Shown one piece after another: positions 24,481 through 35,763 of a stretch of DNA of 64,000 nt. The stretch is from Larimichthys crocea. Taxonomy: Eukaryota > Chordata > Actinopteri > Sciaenidae. Under the pieces are notes generated by a model that was not told the DNA's origin, did no database searches, and worked only from the letters and a program-made list of their open reading frames with translations. The translations under genes and the position numbers were made by a program. The stretch is taken from contig NC_040012.1 of the NCBI RefSeq assembly GCF_000972845.2, positions 11,592,930-11,656,929 on the forward strand. Reading direction: 5' to 3'. Positions within the stretch are counted from its first letter, which is position 1. Each line of letters begins with the position of its first letter.

Positions 24481-26724
24481 TGACATACAGCAGAGTAAAA
24501 TCTTGCATTGAGAGCTTGAATAAAACAAACTCAATGATTCATCCATTATCATAGTAGTTGACATTTAAGTTTCTGTCTCTCGGCTGATAGTTTCTGCCCT
24601 ACATAAACGCCTGTGTGCTCGTGACAATGTTACACTTGTCAGAGTAAACAGAAACTATATGACATCCATACAGTCTGTTTTGCTATCATAAGCAAAAACT
24701 GTAAAGCGGGTTAATTGCTGCTTGGTTGCTGTTTTACTATTCACAGGTTGGACGGATTGCAAATGTTCCATGGAAACGCAATAATGCAATTTACAGTACA
24801 AGACTGCCTTCCATCAGGGTTGAGCTGCTACTGTGGCGGGGCTGTCAAGGCAGCAGTGCTTAACGAATAAGCAGACTCTCCACATTAATCAAATGTGACC
24901 TAAAATTGTCCTATACCTGGGCCACATACACGTTGTAAAACATAAAGGAAATGCTGCTTGCTCGCGACAGAACTCCAGTATCGGATGTATGGATGTTATC
25001 TCAGCATGTTAGTATTATGAATCATTACGTATAATCTAACCCCTCATTGCTTTTCTTGGGGTAGTTATCATCTACGTGTAGCTTTCAGTGCCTTGATCTG
25101 TGTTGCAGTCCTGAACCTCTAAATCAGATGGGCTGGTATATGAGGCGCATATAAATGAGAGTTGTGTCTTGTGTCTTCCCCCACCATGAGAGTTTGGTGT
25201 GCATTCGCTTCATTAGCCATCAGTCTCCGCTAAGCCAGACTAATGGTTTTCTTGTTGCATGACAGTGACTCCGTGACACAGACCAGTAATATGTTTTTCC
25301 CCACTCTCTGAAAAAGATATCTACAGTTTCTTTTATTTGCGCTGCTCATACATCACACCACAATAAAAGCATATGGCTTGTCCTCCTGTGAATTTAACAT
25401 CTGGAGCCGTTTGTATGGATGGTCGACCAAACAGTTGCTATAAAAGCCCCACAGAAACAGCAGGAGTGATACATTTTTCTCTCTGCTGCCAGGCTCTGGG
25501 GCTAGATCGTAATGAAGATGTCCAGCCTTACAGTGACATAGTGTGGACTCTCCCAGCTGCCCTTTAGATAGAACAATCTTTGAAAATGTTAAAAGGATCG
25601 CTCCATTTCAAGGAAACAAACTGTTTTCTCCAGATATGCAAAAATATGCAAAATCCTGCTTCAGTTTTTTATCATTTACTTTCCATAAAGTCACTCCTAC
25701 TTTCTTTTATTTTCCTCTGGAATCTTGTCAAGTTTTTTTTTTCATTTTCAGCACAGCACTCCTTTTTTATGGTCAAAATAGGTCACTGAATAAAAGCCAC
25801 ACGGCATTAAAAAAAATGAAATGCTGCAGCACTGGGTGCTGAAAGAGTATCCCTTGAATATTCAGAACAACTGTGTTACATATCGAGCTACTCGGTGATG
25901 CTGCAGGAGTGAAACTGCATTTTGAATGTGTTAACATGCATAATTAATGTCAAAGTGTACATTTATTGCTTATAGTAAAATGCCTTAGGACAACCTATCC
26001 CGCTTGTACATTTATACGTTTAACCAGTTCGGATTTTTAAATGACCCACTGGGATCCAGTTGCGGGAGAAACGGCAAGTTATTGATCACTTAAGTAGGGA
26101 GGATGGAGTGTGGGGAAACTCTTTCATGTGCAGTGTAGACATTGTTTCTAGATGTGGATTGATGCCAGTTGCCAGCTTATGATTGTGTTGGGTTTAACTT
26201 TGTGACAGTCTCCTTTTGATTCTGACTGTCATACAGTATGGAGCATTCAAACAAGTTGTTTCTTTCTCTCTCTCCTGGTTGACATATTGACCAGATGTGA
26301 CTGACAGCATTTCACTCAGGCCACATTTTCTGCCAGTGTAGCTCTGTCACTTGGCCAAACTGCTTTTTGATTTAGGACATAAGCAGAAATAGGAAGGAGA
26401 GGAAGATGGGGGGACATGTGGGCATAAAATCATCAATGACATGTCAACATCTGTCCTCCTGTAGGAAGTGAGACCTCCAGTACATCATACAGATTGCTCC
26501 TGACCTATGACCAGCGAATGGACCAGCTCTGCTCATGCCGCTTCCTATGCAGAAGTCTGATTTCTACATCTCAGTGGGGTTTTTTTAGACAGAAACTGCA
26601 CTGTCGCCTTACAGCCTATAATGAGGACAAACAAACCACACAAGTTTATTAGTTAAAGAAGCAACATAAATTTTGTGAAACACTGGAGGCTTCAGGATCT
26701 TTCTGCCAGGCTAATAAAACACAC

Positions 26725-26759
<35 letters not shown>

Positions 26760-27479
26760 GAGGCTGTGCTGAAATACTCCTCAGGTTTATCACAAATGGA
26801 TGTTGCCTTAATGCTTTTTTTTCCAAGAAGAAGCTGCGGATGAGCGATTTGTGAATAGTTTAGTGACGTTTACGACACAGGACGAGCTATTTAAAGAAGA
26901 AAACTAGGTATGGTGACGATTATTGGCATCCAGTGCAGAGAGAGAGCACTTGAAGGCTGCTGAATAGCAGCACTATGGATGAAAAGAGGTCTGCTTGCCA
27001 CTGCACTGGCTGGAGCAAACTGCGGGTGCTGCTTGTGTACCTGCACTGAGGCGATGTTAAGGTTTCTGCAAGCCCACATATCCACTGCAAATTACAAAAT
27101 AATAAAAAAGGGAGCTTAATCATGAGGCCCATCATAAGTGAACTGCTCAGCTCAGTGCATCACCCCCCCTCAAATGTGACTGTTAGAGGATGTGGTGCTT
27201 TATTATCCATCGGATCATATAGGTGATTGGTACATAAATCTTGGTGCGCAGCATTAAGGCATATTACATCTCAAAAAAGTGCATTGTAATTGGATTAATG
27301 CTTCGTTTCATGGATGTTTGGCATGATAATTAACTACCTACGTTCGTCGTGCACTGTGTTAGGAGGCACTGTAGCTGTAAAAGCGAAATAAAATAAATAA
27401 ATACACATCTCTGTGAGGCTTACCTGATTTTCTAGTAACAGGTGGTGATGTCTTATTAGACTCCAATCCCTCATGTGAC
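24481..27479. other. no gene recognised; one CAG microsatellite
   Basis: Unique-looking AT-rich sequence with only short chance frames. In human PPDPFL lies between SNTG1 and SNAI2; I looked for its YYRR-type N-terminus on both strands and did not see it. Some stretches may be conserved non-coding elements, which cannot be judged from one sequence. Confidence 0.4.
26728..26756 (+). repeat. (AGC)n microsatellite
   Basis: About ten perfect AGC triplets, followed by AGG AGG. Confidence 0.95.
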
Positions 27480-28110
27480 GGGTTGTTCTTATTTTAATTT
27501 ATGCAAACGGTTGCTAAAACATCTCTGCGAAAATCACAATGTATCCCTTGTGGCAGGCAGCATCGCCCACACGGCATCCTGGTCCACTTACTCTGTAGCG
27601 AAACACCGACAGAAAAACAGCCCGCACTCGCACACAAAACGAGATTTGTCCATATTTCCTGGGTCCAGCAGGCGGTTTGTTTTTCTGTTTTCTTTTTTTC
27701 TTTTCAGGGATTCCTCTCCGTCGACATCTCTGGCAGAGGGTCCGGTTTCACAGCTCCGTGTCCGTCTCTCCCTCGCATCGTGCTGCCAAAATGACTGAAG
27801 CTGGAAATCACATGCGGGGCTGGTTTTTAACGCGCGCGTCAATCGTTTACCCAAGGCTCCCGCACAAACTCCGGATCCATAAATATTACATGATTCTACT
27901 TTGCCACTGTTTCCAAAGACGTCTGCTGAGCTCTCCAAAAGCACACTCGTGTTAAAAACACGCAAACATCTCACAAAGCGGGTTTTTTTTCCTCTTTGCC
28001 AATTACATGTGCGTGCACTGCGGTTTCTCTGCGTGCGTGGAAAGAGAGAGAGAGAGAGACAGAGAATTCACTCGGGATTCATACCGGGGGTTTGCCAGCT
28101 TACAGATGAG
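27480..28110. promoter_or_regulatory. CpG-rich block, candidate sntg1 promoter and first exon
   Basis: CpG dinucleotides cluster here (several per line, including a run of alternating CG near 27833) in an otherwise CpG-poor, AT-rich region. Overlapping open frames on both strands appear by chance, as expected when GC rises. No known protein is encoded. sntg1 needs a 5' exon upstream of 17239, and this is the only CpG cluster between it and snai2, so I infer its transcription start. The strand is not proven. Confidence 0.35.
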
Positions 28111-29319
28111 ATCTGCGGCAAAAGACAAAAGAGTGTTTGATTTGTTTCAAAGTTATTCTCACATTAAAGGTGTGTGTGGGTTACAACTTCCACGAGCGAA
28201 ATGGCATTTAAAAGGGTGGATTCTCGTGTACAGTCAGACTCTCATGACTCAGTTTGTGTTGTCAATGAACACACACACGCACTGTGATCTACATATGTGT
28301 TCAGTCACTCAGTAGTATTTGGACTCTTTCCCCAAGGCCCATGCGTAAGCAGCTGCGCGGGGCTGGCCAGGTGCACTTCATTTTCCATGCTGTCATCATG
28401 CCAGCTGAAGACACCCCGCTGTTTTTTTCCCCCCCACATGATGCAAGTTAATTCTTCTGACGTTTCATGTTGCCTACCAACCTGAACTGCACGTCACACA
28501 CAGCTCCTATTCATAAAAACGAGAAGCACGTGGGTATTCTCAAGTGTGGGAACACAGATCAGGTGTTTTATTCTGAAAGGGTTGCTGATTAAAGAGTCAC
28601 AAACCTTAAACCTGCAGCTTTATAGGACCAGTATGAGTCCTGAAGGTTATCTGTTGACTCTCAATCACAGTTCACTTTACAACCTCTGAGTGTCTTCCAC
28701 TGTGAGGCTTTCCATCCCTGTCCTCCCTAATGGCTTAACTGTGAGCCATTAGCACATCAAAGATAATTCACACCCGGATTATGGCTCTTGTATAGCCTTC
28801 AGGTCTCACCAGAGGCCTTGTAAGAGTTCTGCATTTGATCTTATTGCACCTGTAACCCATCTGACCTCCCTCTACCTGTCTCGGGGATGTCTGGGACTGC
28901 ACCAAGCTGGATCAAGATGAGCACAAATACTTGAAGCTTGAATCAAGTCAATCAAGCCAGTGATGTAGCTGATGAGCTGTTAGAAGTCATTGCATTAATT
29001 AAGCCATAACTGCTGAGTCAGTGTCTTGGCAATGTTTCTATAGAGTGAGATAAATACATTTGGTGAGGAGGGAGCATGTATGGATACTGATATTGATACT
29101 TTGGTTGAGGTAGGTTAGTGGTACAGTTGAGTTGTCGAAATTGGCATCACAAACAATAATGGTTGCATCATTTGTCTGGCAGGTTTGCCTACTAAACATA
29201 TTTTGGCCTTCAGCTTCTCACTATGAGTGACAGCGTCATGTAATACCAAAAATCACCTGCTAAAGGTGGATCCGCTTCGCTTGTTTCACAAGCGATACGT
29301 CCAAGCTTTTCTCACTGGT
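28111..29319. other. no gene recognised
   Basis: Mixed-composition intergenic sequence flanking the CpG-rich block. No exon or repeat that I recognise. Confidence 0.4.
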
Positions 29320-29700
29320 TTAAAGGTCCAGTGTGAAGGCTTTATTGGCATCTAGCAGTGAAGTTGCAGATTGCAATCAGCTGAATAACCCCTTGTCTCA
29401 CATTCCCCTTCCAAGTGCAATAGAGAAACTATGGTGGCTATGAAAGTCACAAAAACTTAAAAAGGCCATCTCTAGAGTCAGTGTTTGTTTTGTCTGTTAT
29501 GGGCTAGTGTAAAAAAAATGGCATTGCAATATGACTCCGTAGAAAGGATCTGCTCCCTCTGTAGATATGAAGGTTGTTAATAAGGTAACAAAAACATCTT
29601 ATTTTCCGGTGATCAAACATCAATGACGACATACTTGTGAATATTATGTTCAATTTCAATAAATCTACCAAAATCTTATGCACTTGACCTTTAAGCGGGC
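29320..29700 (+). repeat. interspersed repeat GGCATCTAGCAGTGAAGTTG to GACCTTTAAG, full copy
   Basis: Starts GGTCCAGTGTGAAGGCTTTA, then GCAGATTGCAATCAGCTGAA, TCTAGAGTCAGTGTTTGTTT, TCTGCTCCCTCTGTAGATAT, and ends CTTGACCTTTAAG. Complementary GGTCCAGTGTG/CAC-TTGACCTTTAA ends suggest a short terminal match. Frequent in percomorph genomes, in my recollection. Confidence 0.65.
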
Positions 29701-31610
29701 GGGGCTCAGTTGGAAAAAGGTGACCTCCTGTACACACTGTACACCTTTTATAGACTATTTATTTGTTCACACTATGATTAAACGTATGATATGAAGACAT
29801 TCCCATAGATATGAATAGACACACTTGTACTGACAAAGATTCACATATTGTATAGGTGGATTATAAGTTAATAAAAGGCTGCGCAGAAGAGGTAGAAAAG
29901 GAAAAGCTTACAGAGACACTCCTATGAAGGTCAAGGCACAATAAGCAGGATTACAATGAATAAAAATAATGAATAACAAAGACATATAAACATATAGAAA
30001 TTGTGTATATTGTTCATCAGTCAACACTGGCATGTTGGTGTTCAATTAAGATGTTTTTAAAAGAAGATGATGAATGATGGACAATATGCAAGTCTGAATT
30101 CAGCATCTAACAATTAAACCACATGTTGGAACATAAAGATGACATTGCATACTGTGTGTTGCACTCAGAAGCTGCTGCTGCCTCTCTGTGCTTGAATCAA
30201 AATCATATTCATCTTCACATTTTTTACCTGTGTTACACTGTCCCCTCTATAACACAATGCAGGGCCAAGGATACACAGCTTCCTCTCTGTTAATTAATTT
30301 CGAGCTCATAAACAACAGCCTCCGCTCTTCCACAATTAGTGATATGATGATGATGTGAGTCGGCACATGCATTCTTTCCCTGCCTCTTCACTCCTGTCAG
30401 TGGAGCAGCATCCACATGCTCTGAATGCAGAGAACAGTACTGAAGCATGAGAGCCACAAGAAGACATTTTACACCTGGCCGTGCATGGTCTGCTCCTCTT
30501 GGATATGGGTTAGGTTGGTGGCAAATACTTGATTTCAGAGCATTATCTTCTCACGGTGCATGTTTTCTGCTGGATCACCACCACTCCTCACCCAACCAGC
30601 CATACAGAGCGCCGAATGTGTGACAGTGGCTGGGAGTTATTATGCACAGATAACCTTACCTTCCCTTTATAATCCAAGCATGCACAATGGGAAACTATTC
30701 ATGATCTGCAATTATGTTTTCTAGATAAGATAAGCAGTGCACAATTAACTTAAGGCTTGCCCCAGACATAAGGAGCTTTTCATATCTGCTGACCTAGCCA
30801 ATCAAACTGCTCCTGGAGCTGCTTTACAATCCCAATCCATAGCTAAAGCTTTTGTCTTTGTGTGTTTCTTTTCTCTTGCCTTGTTTTACTTGTAGATGTT
30901 CGGCTCAACACCCCTCACAGGAGCACTGAGTTGAACACAAGGGGGCGTAGACTGCTAAGTTTGCCTCTCCTTGTCCAATTCAGGAGCAGCAGCAGCAGCA
31001 GCAGGAGGGATAAATTTGATTATGTTGTCACGTCTGACCTTGAGAGGGAACTCTACTTAAATTTACATTTCAAGGAGGAATGCCTTATTGCATTATTGGC
31101 AAGGAAACGTGTTGGGTTTCTCCACGCACAACTGCATTAGGAACCTGCCACTCTTTGACAAAGCCACAGAGTGGAAATGTGGATGGCAAGCAGGCAGGTT
31201 ATTGGTCCAGTTGTTGGATCACGATTTCAGAGATTTGGATAGAAAATGTTTGTACATACAGATGATAAACCATCAGTCAAGTCATTATCATCATCATTAG
31301 CAGTGCTGGTGTTTGGTGGGAGTATTCTCCAATTCAAATATGCCACCCATACAGGATAATCAAGTCCCCAGAGATTTGTAACACAACAATCAGCAGCAGC
31401 AGCACAGTGCATAGTCTGTGCAGTGATTGCATTAGCAATTGCATTTTAAGTAATCCTGTCTGTCTCCGCCTGTAGCTCTTGTTCTTCTTCTTGTCCTTGC
31501 TCTTCACTCTTTTATCATCTCTCTGTAGTTGAAAGAATAAAAAGTTTTTCTTGTCACCCTGGATATGCCAACTGTATGATGCCATGTACACTTGCATCCT
31601 TGAACACACA
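29701..31610. other. snai2 upstream intergenic region
   Basis: No gene recognised. Contains a short AGC run near 30985-31003. As the 2 kb upstream of a neural crest regulator, this is where enhancers could be, but none can be asserted from sequence alone. Confidence 0.4.
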
Positions 31611-31625
31611 CACACATACACAAGG

Positions 31626-31631
31626 CACCTG
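31626..31631. promoter_or_regulatory. E-box CACCTG upstream of snai2
   Basis: Consensus site for Snail-family zinc fingers and some bHLH factors, about 380 bp upstream of the snai2 start codon. Possible autoregulatory site; a hexamer alone is weak evidence. Confidence 0.35.
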
Positions 31632-31784
31632 TCTGAGTGGAGTAAACGGCAGTGGTCCAGCCCCTCAAGGGGTTACGCGCTCCTATAGGCTAAAAGCGCA
31701 TTTTTAAGGCTCCGTGGTAAAAGCGAGATTTAATTGGTTTGAGCTCTCAGTATATGTAGATGGCAGCGGATGGCTCCTCCCATG

Positions 31785-31790
31785 CACCTG
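31785..31790. promoter_or_regulatory. E-box CACCTG in snai2 promoter
   Basis: Second CACCTG, about 220 bp before the start codon and near the likely transcription start, where a bound repressor could act directly. Snail-family autoregulation through E-boxes is known in other vertebrates. Confidence 0.4.
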
Positions 31791-31854
31791 ATAGGGAGTA
31801 TTTACAGCTCTTTACAGCTACCCAGTGCAGTTTCCAAGAGCGCAGCGCTGCACC

Positions 31855-31875
31855 ATGACTCTCCACTGGACTTAA
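31855..31875 (+). other. upstream ORF in snai2 leader
   Basis: ATG in a strong context (caccATGa), six codons (MTLHWT), then TAA, 132 bp before the main ATG. If it is transcribed it could dampen snai2 translation. Confidence 0.4.
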
Positions 31876-31929
31876 GCAATAAGGATTTCCGTCTTCACAC
31901 AGTAAACTGACGCTCCACCGCTATATTTT

Positions 31930-31932
<3 letters not shown>

Positions 31933-31961
<29 letters not shown>
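31933..31961 (+). repeat. (AG)14 tract in snai2 leader
   Basis: Pure AG dinucleotide run 47-75 bp before the snai2 ATG, followed by A-rich sequence. Confidence 0.95.
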
Positions 31962-31964
<3 letters not shown>

Positions 31965-32007
31965 AAAAAAAAAAGTTTGCCAAAAGTTTGTCCACTTGTT
32001 TTCCAAG

Positions 32008-32086
32008 ATGCCACGCTCTTTTCTGGTCAAGAAACACATAAACTCCGCAAAGAAGCCAAATTATAGTGAGCTGGAGAGCCCAACAG
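32008..32086 (+). CDS. snai2: snai2 coding exon 1 (SNAG motif)
   Basis: Twenty-six codons plus one base, starting [20 protein letters not shown]. Donor ACAG|GTAAAG. The reading frame runs on through the intron for tens of codons, so a naive open frame here looks longer than the exon. Confidence 0.97.
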
Positions 32087-33412
32087 GTAAAGTTTTTAAA
32101 AACTTAAAGGACATATTCAACTTTATAAACTTTTACAAAGTTTTGTGTTTCTTTCATGCAGTCGCGTTTTTGTTTTTTGACTTTGCAGAAGTTTCTGTCT
32201 GCTTCTCTGAATCTTGCGCTCCTCACTCAAAGCGATGACAGGCAGACATGTGATCACTCATTTCATTTTTTGCTTTCTTTATTTTCAGTGTTCTTCACGC
32301 CGCACATATACAGGGGCCTTCCTCTGCCCGTCATCCCCCAGCCGGAGATCCTGAGCCCGGCAGCGTACAGCCCAATCACAGTGTGGACTACCAGCAACTT
32401 GCCGCTGTCTCCGCTCCCCAGTGACCTCTCCCCCATCTCTGGATACCCTTCATCGCTCTCCGACACCTCCTCTAAAGACCACAGCGGCTCTGAAAGCCCG
32501 AGGAGTGATGAAGATGAGCAGATGCTACCCAAGCTGACAGACCCTCACGGGGTGGAGGCAGAGAAATTCCAATGTAGTTTGTGTAGCAAGTCCTACTCCA
32601 CGTACTCTGGACTGCTCAAGCATAAACAGCTGCACTGCGACGCCCAAACGAGGAAATCCTTCAGTTGTAAATACTGCGAGAAGGAGTATGTGAGCCTGGG
32701 AGCTCTCAAAATGCACATCAGGACTCATACTTTGCCTTGTGTTTGCAAAATATGCGGAAAAGCTTTCTCCAGACCATGGCTGCTCCAAGGACACATCAGG
32801 ACGCACACCGGTGAGTGAATGGGGCCCTCTGATTGAGGAGGCTGAATAGTTGTTGTGGGTTTTGTGGGTTTGTTTTTTTGCAGGCACAGACTAATTATGT
32901 TCAACTTGTTATATGATTTAATAGCTTTTACAGTAACAGTAGACTCTGTAAACACAGTTTTGTTGACAGGCTGATACTGTGGTGGAAAAATATGAACACT
33001 CCGAATACTTCGGCTTTCTATTAGTGGTGTGTTGAAAAGAAAAAATCTGACTTTTTTCTTGACAAACGTCACGTTACAATGAACCAGCAACATTGTCTGC
33101 TCAGCAGAGTGCTTTTCGTTTGTTGCAACCTGCCAAAAATAACAGACCAAGATGCCTCTGTAACTCCATTTCTATTCAAATATGTCTGTTCTATCTCTGA
33201 CAGTGTCTTCTTTCTCATTTCTCTTAACAGGAGAGAAGCCATTCTCCTGCCCTCACTGCAACAGGGCTTTTGCAGACAGGTCCAATCTCAGGGCTCACCT
33301 ACAGACCCATTCGGATGTGAAAAAATACCAATGCAAGAACTGCTCCAAAACCTTCTCCAGGATGTCTCTTCTGCACAAGCATGAGGAATCTGGTTGTTGT
33401 GTAGCACACTGA
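32008..33412 (+). CDS. snai2: Snail family zinc finger 2 (Slug), complete
   Basis: Transcriptional repressor that binds CAGGTG E-boxes and drives neural crest delamination and epithelial-mesenchymal transition. Coding exons 32008-32086, 32289-32810 and 33231-33412 join to 783 nt: 260 residues plus TGA. Residues 1-9, MPRSFLVKK, are the SNAG motif that recruits LSD1/CoREST-type corepressors. The middle holds PVIPQPEIL and [10 protein letters not shown], which mark Slug, and a Ser-rich [13 protein letters not shown] stretch, the known GSK3-type phosphodegron area in mammals. Five zinc fingers follow: four C2H2 and a last C2HC ending HKHEESGC. Intron 1 (202 bp) follows the 26-codon first exon; intron 2 (420 bp) splits the TGEKP linker between fingers 3 and 4. 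Human SNAI2 is 268 residues; the difference lies in the divergent region between SNAG motif and fingers, which also has a fish-specific [10 protein letters not shown] segment. Fingers 2-5 appear identical or nearly so to mammals. Confidence 0.98.
32289..32810 (+). CDS. snai2: snai2 coding exon 2 (Slug-specific region, fingers 1-3)
   Basis: Acceptor attttcag; encodes the Ser/Pro-rich central region and fingers FQCSLC, FSCKYC and CVCKIC. Ends ACACCG|GTGAGT inside the TGEKP linker. GC-rich compared with its surroundings. Confidence 0.98.
33231..33412 (+). CDS. snai2: snai2 coding exon 3 (fingers 4-5, stop)
   Basis: Acceptor ctcttaacag; encodes EKPFSCPHC and YQCKNC fingers and ends ESGCCVAH then TGA, the conserved Snail-family C-terminus. 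Confidence 0.98.
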
Positions 33413-34175
33413 ACTGGGATACTTTTCCACGAACAGACAAAAAGAAAGAAAAAAAAAAAAACTCTGGTGCTTCTTTATTTTTCCAAAGCCCAGGAGAACT
33501 GTCAGGGAATCACATCGAGGGGGTTTGTTCCCAAAGACTTTTTTTTTCTCTCTTCTTCTTCTACGAGCGGTCAATTTCATTTCAGAGTGAGAAATAGCTC
33601 TGTGCTCACGTGCTTCTCGTCTCAAGCAGTGTTTTCTGTGATTGCAATCAGTGCCGAGCTTTGTCATACCATGTACTCACCTACCTGTGCTATTCATGCA
33701 CTTTTCTGCATGTCTAGAATGTTTTATATGCCTTCACAATGTTATCTGCAGTGTTTGTACCAATGTCTCTCGATGGCTGTTAATGACAGTCCTCCACTCT
33801 TTTAAAAATGAACCACACAAACGATACCAAAGGGCGCATTATGAATGACAGTATAAATACAACTAGAGGAATGCTGAAGCCATTGTTACTTAGGGAACAA
33901 GTGCAAACTTAGTTTTTAGGGTGAAATTATTTTAATTTTTGCACAGTCATTAGAAACAGTTTGCCAGCACTCAAACAGCAAAACAAAAAATTCTCAAGTG
34001 CCTCAGTTTTACTTGGCAATAATATGTATGTTTCCTTTTATATTTTTATATATTGAATGTAAGCGTGACTGAGATGATTGTATATTAACAGTGAAAACTG
34101 TGATGCTGAATGATTTTGATATTTTCATATTCTCATGACACTTTTAAAAATAAAGTTTCATGACATTTTGTATAA
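33413..34175 (+). other. snai2 3' untranslated region
   Basis: AT-rich stretch from the stop codon to just past an AATAAA at 34149-34154; cleavage is expected within about 10-30 bases after it. Contains poly-A and poly-T/pyrimidine runs (33439-33460, 33540-33562). No other AATAAA is closer to the stop. Confidence 0.7.
34149..34154 (+). terminator. polyadenylation signal AATAAA of snai2
   Basis: Canonical hexamer 737 bp after the snai2 stop, followed by T-rich and GT-containing sequence suited to cleavage. Confidence 0.7.
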
Positions 34176-35763
34176 TTCCTGGCATCCTTCAAGTTGCTTT
34201 TCATCTGTGAAGCCTTCTGTTCAGCTTTTCTGGGTGTGCGAGCAGCTCCTTCAGCAGGGACTCACTGATTGTCACACGCTTCAAACTAGCACAAAAAAAA
34301 GTAAATGATATTTAATCCGGCTTGCACCATCTCATGTTATGGAGATGTAAAAAAAAAAAATGAGGAGAGAGGTGACTCAGCTCTGAATCAGGCCTGAACC
34401 TGTTCCCTGTGAACCTGTCCAGACATCAAACAATCTTGAAATTTAACACATACTAGCTATATTGATCTGCACTCACTTGTTATACCCTTTGAGGGCCCAT
34501 GACGCTCTCTTTGCCCAAGTGTGTGTAAAGTTTAAATACAAGGGTGTTGTTCTTTTTTAGAAAGTAATCCTAATTTTGAAACTCATCATAACCCAAACTT
34601 CAGAAAAAAATGTTTCTTCTGGCTCAATCACTGCAAGGTCACAGGCCACTCAGATATCTAGATTTTAACTTAGCTTTCCACAAAAAGCTAAAAATTTGCA
34701 TTCAATTTGACATCCTCTTTGAATTTCTGGGATGCTTGCCATCAAGGATTAAATAGACTTCCTCAGGGCTACATTTTTTTGTCTTTTACCATATGCTGTC
34801 TACTTGCAGCAGAGAGAGATTAGAGTACAAAAAAGTGCAATGCCTCAAGGGATACAGTCAAAGTTGAACTCTTTCTAACAAACCCCACACTGTGTTCCCG
34901 TTTGCCCTAATGCCCGAAAGCTGCTGACCTGAAAGATGTGATCCGACAAATAGACACTTGTTGTTCTCGCTGTGAGGGGCTGAACGCCCCTGTAGGTAGA
35001 TTCTCCTCGTTGTGAGTCATCATCAAGCTATTCCAGGTGCTCGACGCCAGTACTTTGGATTGGACTAGACCAGGTGGCTCAAGGGGCTCTCCAGCAACCC
35101 TCGCTGAAAAGCAGGTGCAACCAGGGAGGGTTCAAAAACCACAACAGTAACAGGTCCACTGATAGTGTAGAAAGTTCAGCTATGACCTAATGTGGAAACC
35201 TTACAAGCAGCAGGTCCTATTATTCAGATCATTTGCCTCATAAAAGGAAAGTACCATCGAGAGGGCCCTCTAAACTCTATGAATGAGACACTGAAGCTGT
35301 TCTTTGAGGAATCTAATATCTTTCTTTCCATAGGCAACGTTTTATCATACTGGTGTCAGAGAGGAAAAAACAATGAATTCATGATGCCAATTAGCTTCAT
35401 AATCGTGCAAGATTTCTATTTTAACAACAACAATTAACTGCATGACCGATTTCTCAGATAACAACAACGTGTTAAAGGCTTTCCCCCTCCAACATGAATA
35501 TTTGATGATGTGATGATAGTAGGAGGAGAGGGGGGAGGAGAAGGAGCAGGAACTCATTTGTTTTGAAGCATATGGCTATTAGAGGATGTGTTAAAGAATG
35601 TGAGATCAAATATTTGTTAGGTGTGGAGACTGTTACTAGTCACACTGTCGCATTTAAGTTGCAAATCCCGTAGACGCCAAATGTAGGTAGACGCCCTGTG
35701 GGTGTTTTTTTGTAATTAGATAAAAAAAGAAGAATCTCTGTGCTGAAATATTGTGCAGATAAA
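34176..35763. other. no gene recognised
   Basis: Intergenic sequence directly downstream of snai2. Only chance open frames; no recognised repeat. Confidence 0.4.

Larger units (their letters stand above)
31733..32007 (+). promoter_or_regulatory. snai2 proximal promoter and 5' leader
   Basis: Holds an inverted CCAAT box (attgg, 31733-31737), a TATA-like tatatg near 31751, a CACCTG E-box (31785-31790), a six-codon upstream reading frame (31855-31875), an AG tract (31933-31961) and a short poly-A stretch before the ATG. The transcription start cannot be fixed from sequence alone; the spacing of these elements suggests roughly 31780-31850. Confidence 0.5.

Noticed and set aside
25373..25842. Cluster of 60-100 codon plus-strand frames
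   Set aside because: Phe/Ser-rich translations typical of AT-rich chance frames, with no domain or splice support.
27588..27974. 128-codon minus-strand open frame
   Set aside because: It lies in the CpG-rich block, where stops are rarer. Its translation has no domain, its pyrimidine/purine runs give Lys/Arg strings, and frames on the other strand are open too.
32156..32288. Extension of the snai2 exon 2 frame upstream, as part of one long open frame
   Set aside because: This is intron 1: the acceptor attttcag at 32288 and the conserved protein show exon 2 starts at 32289.
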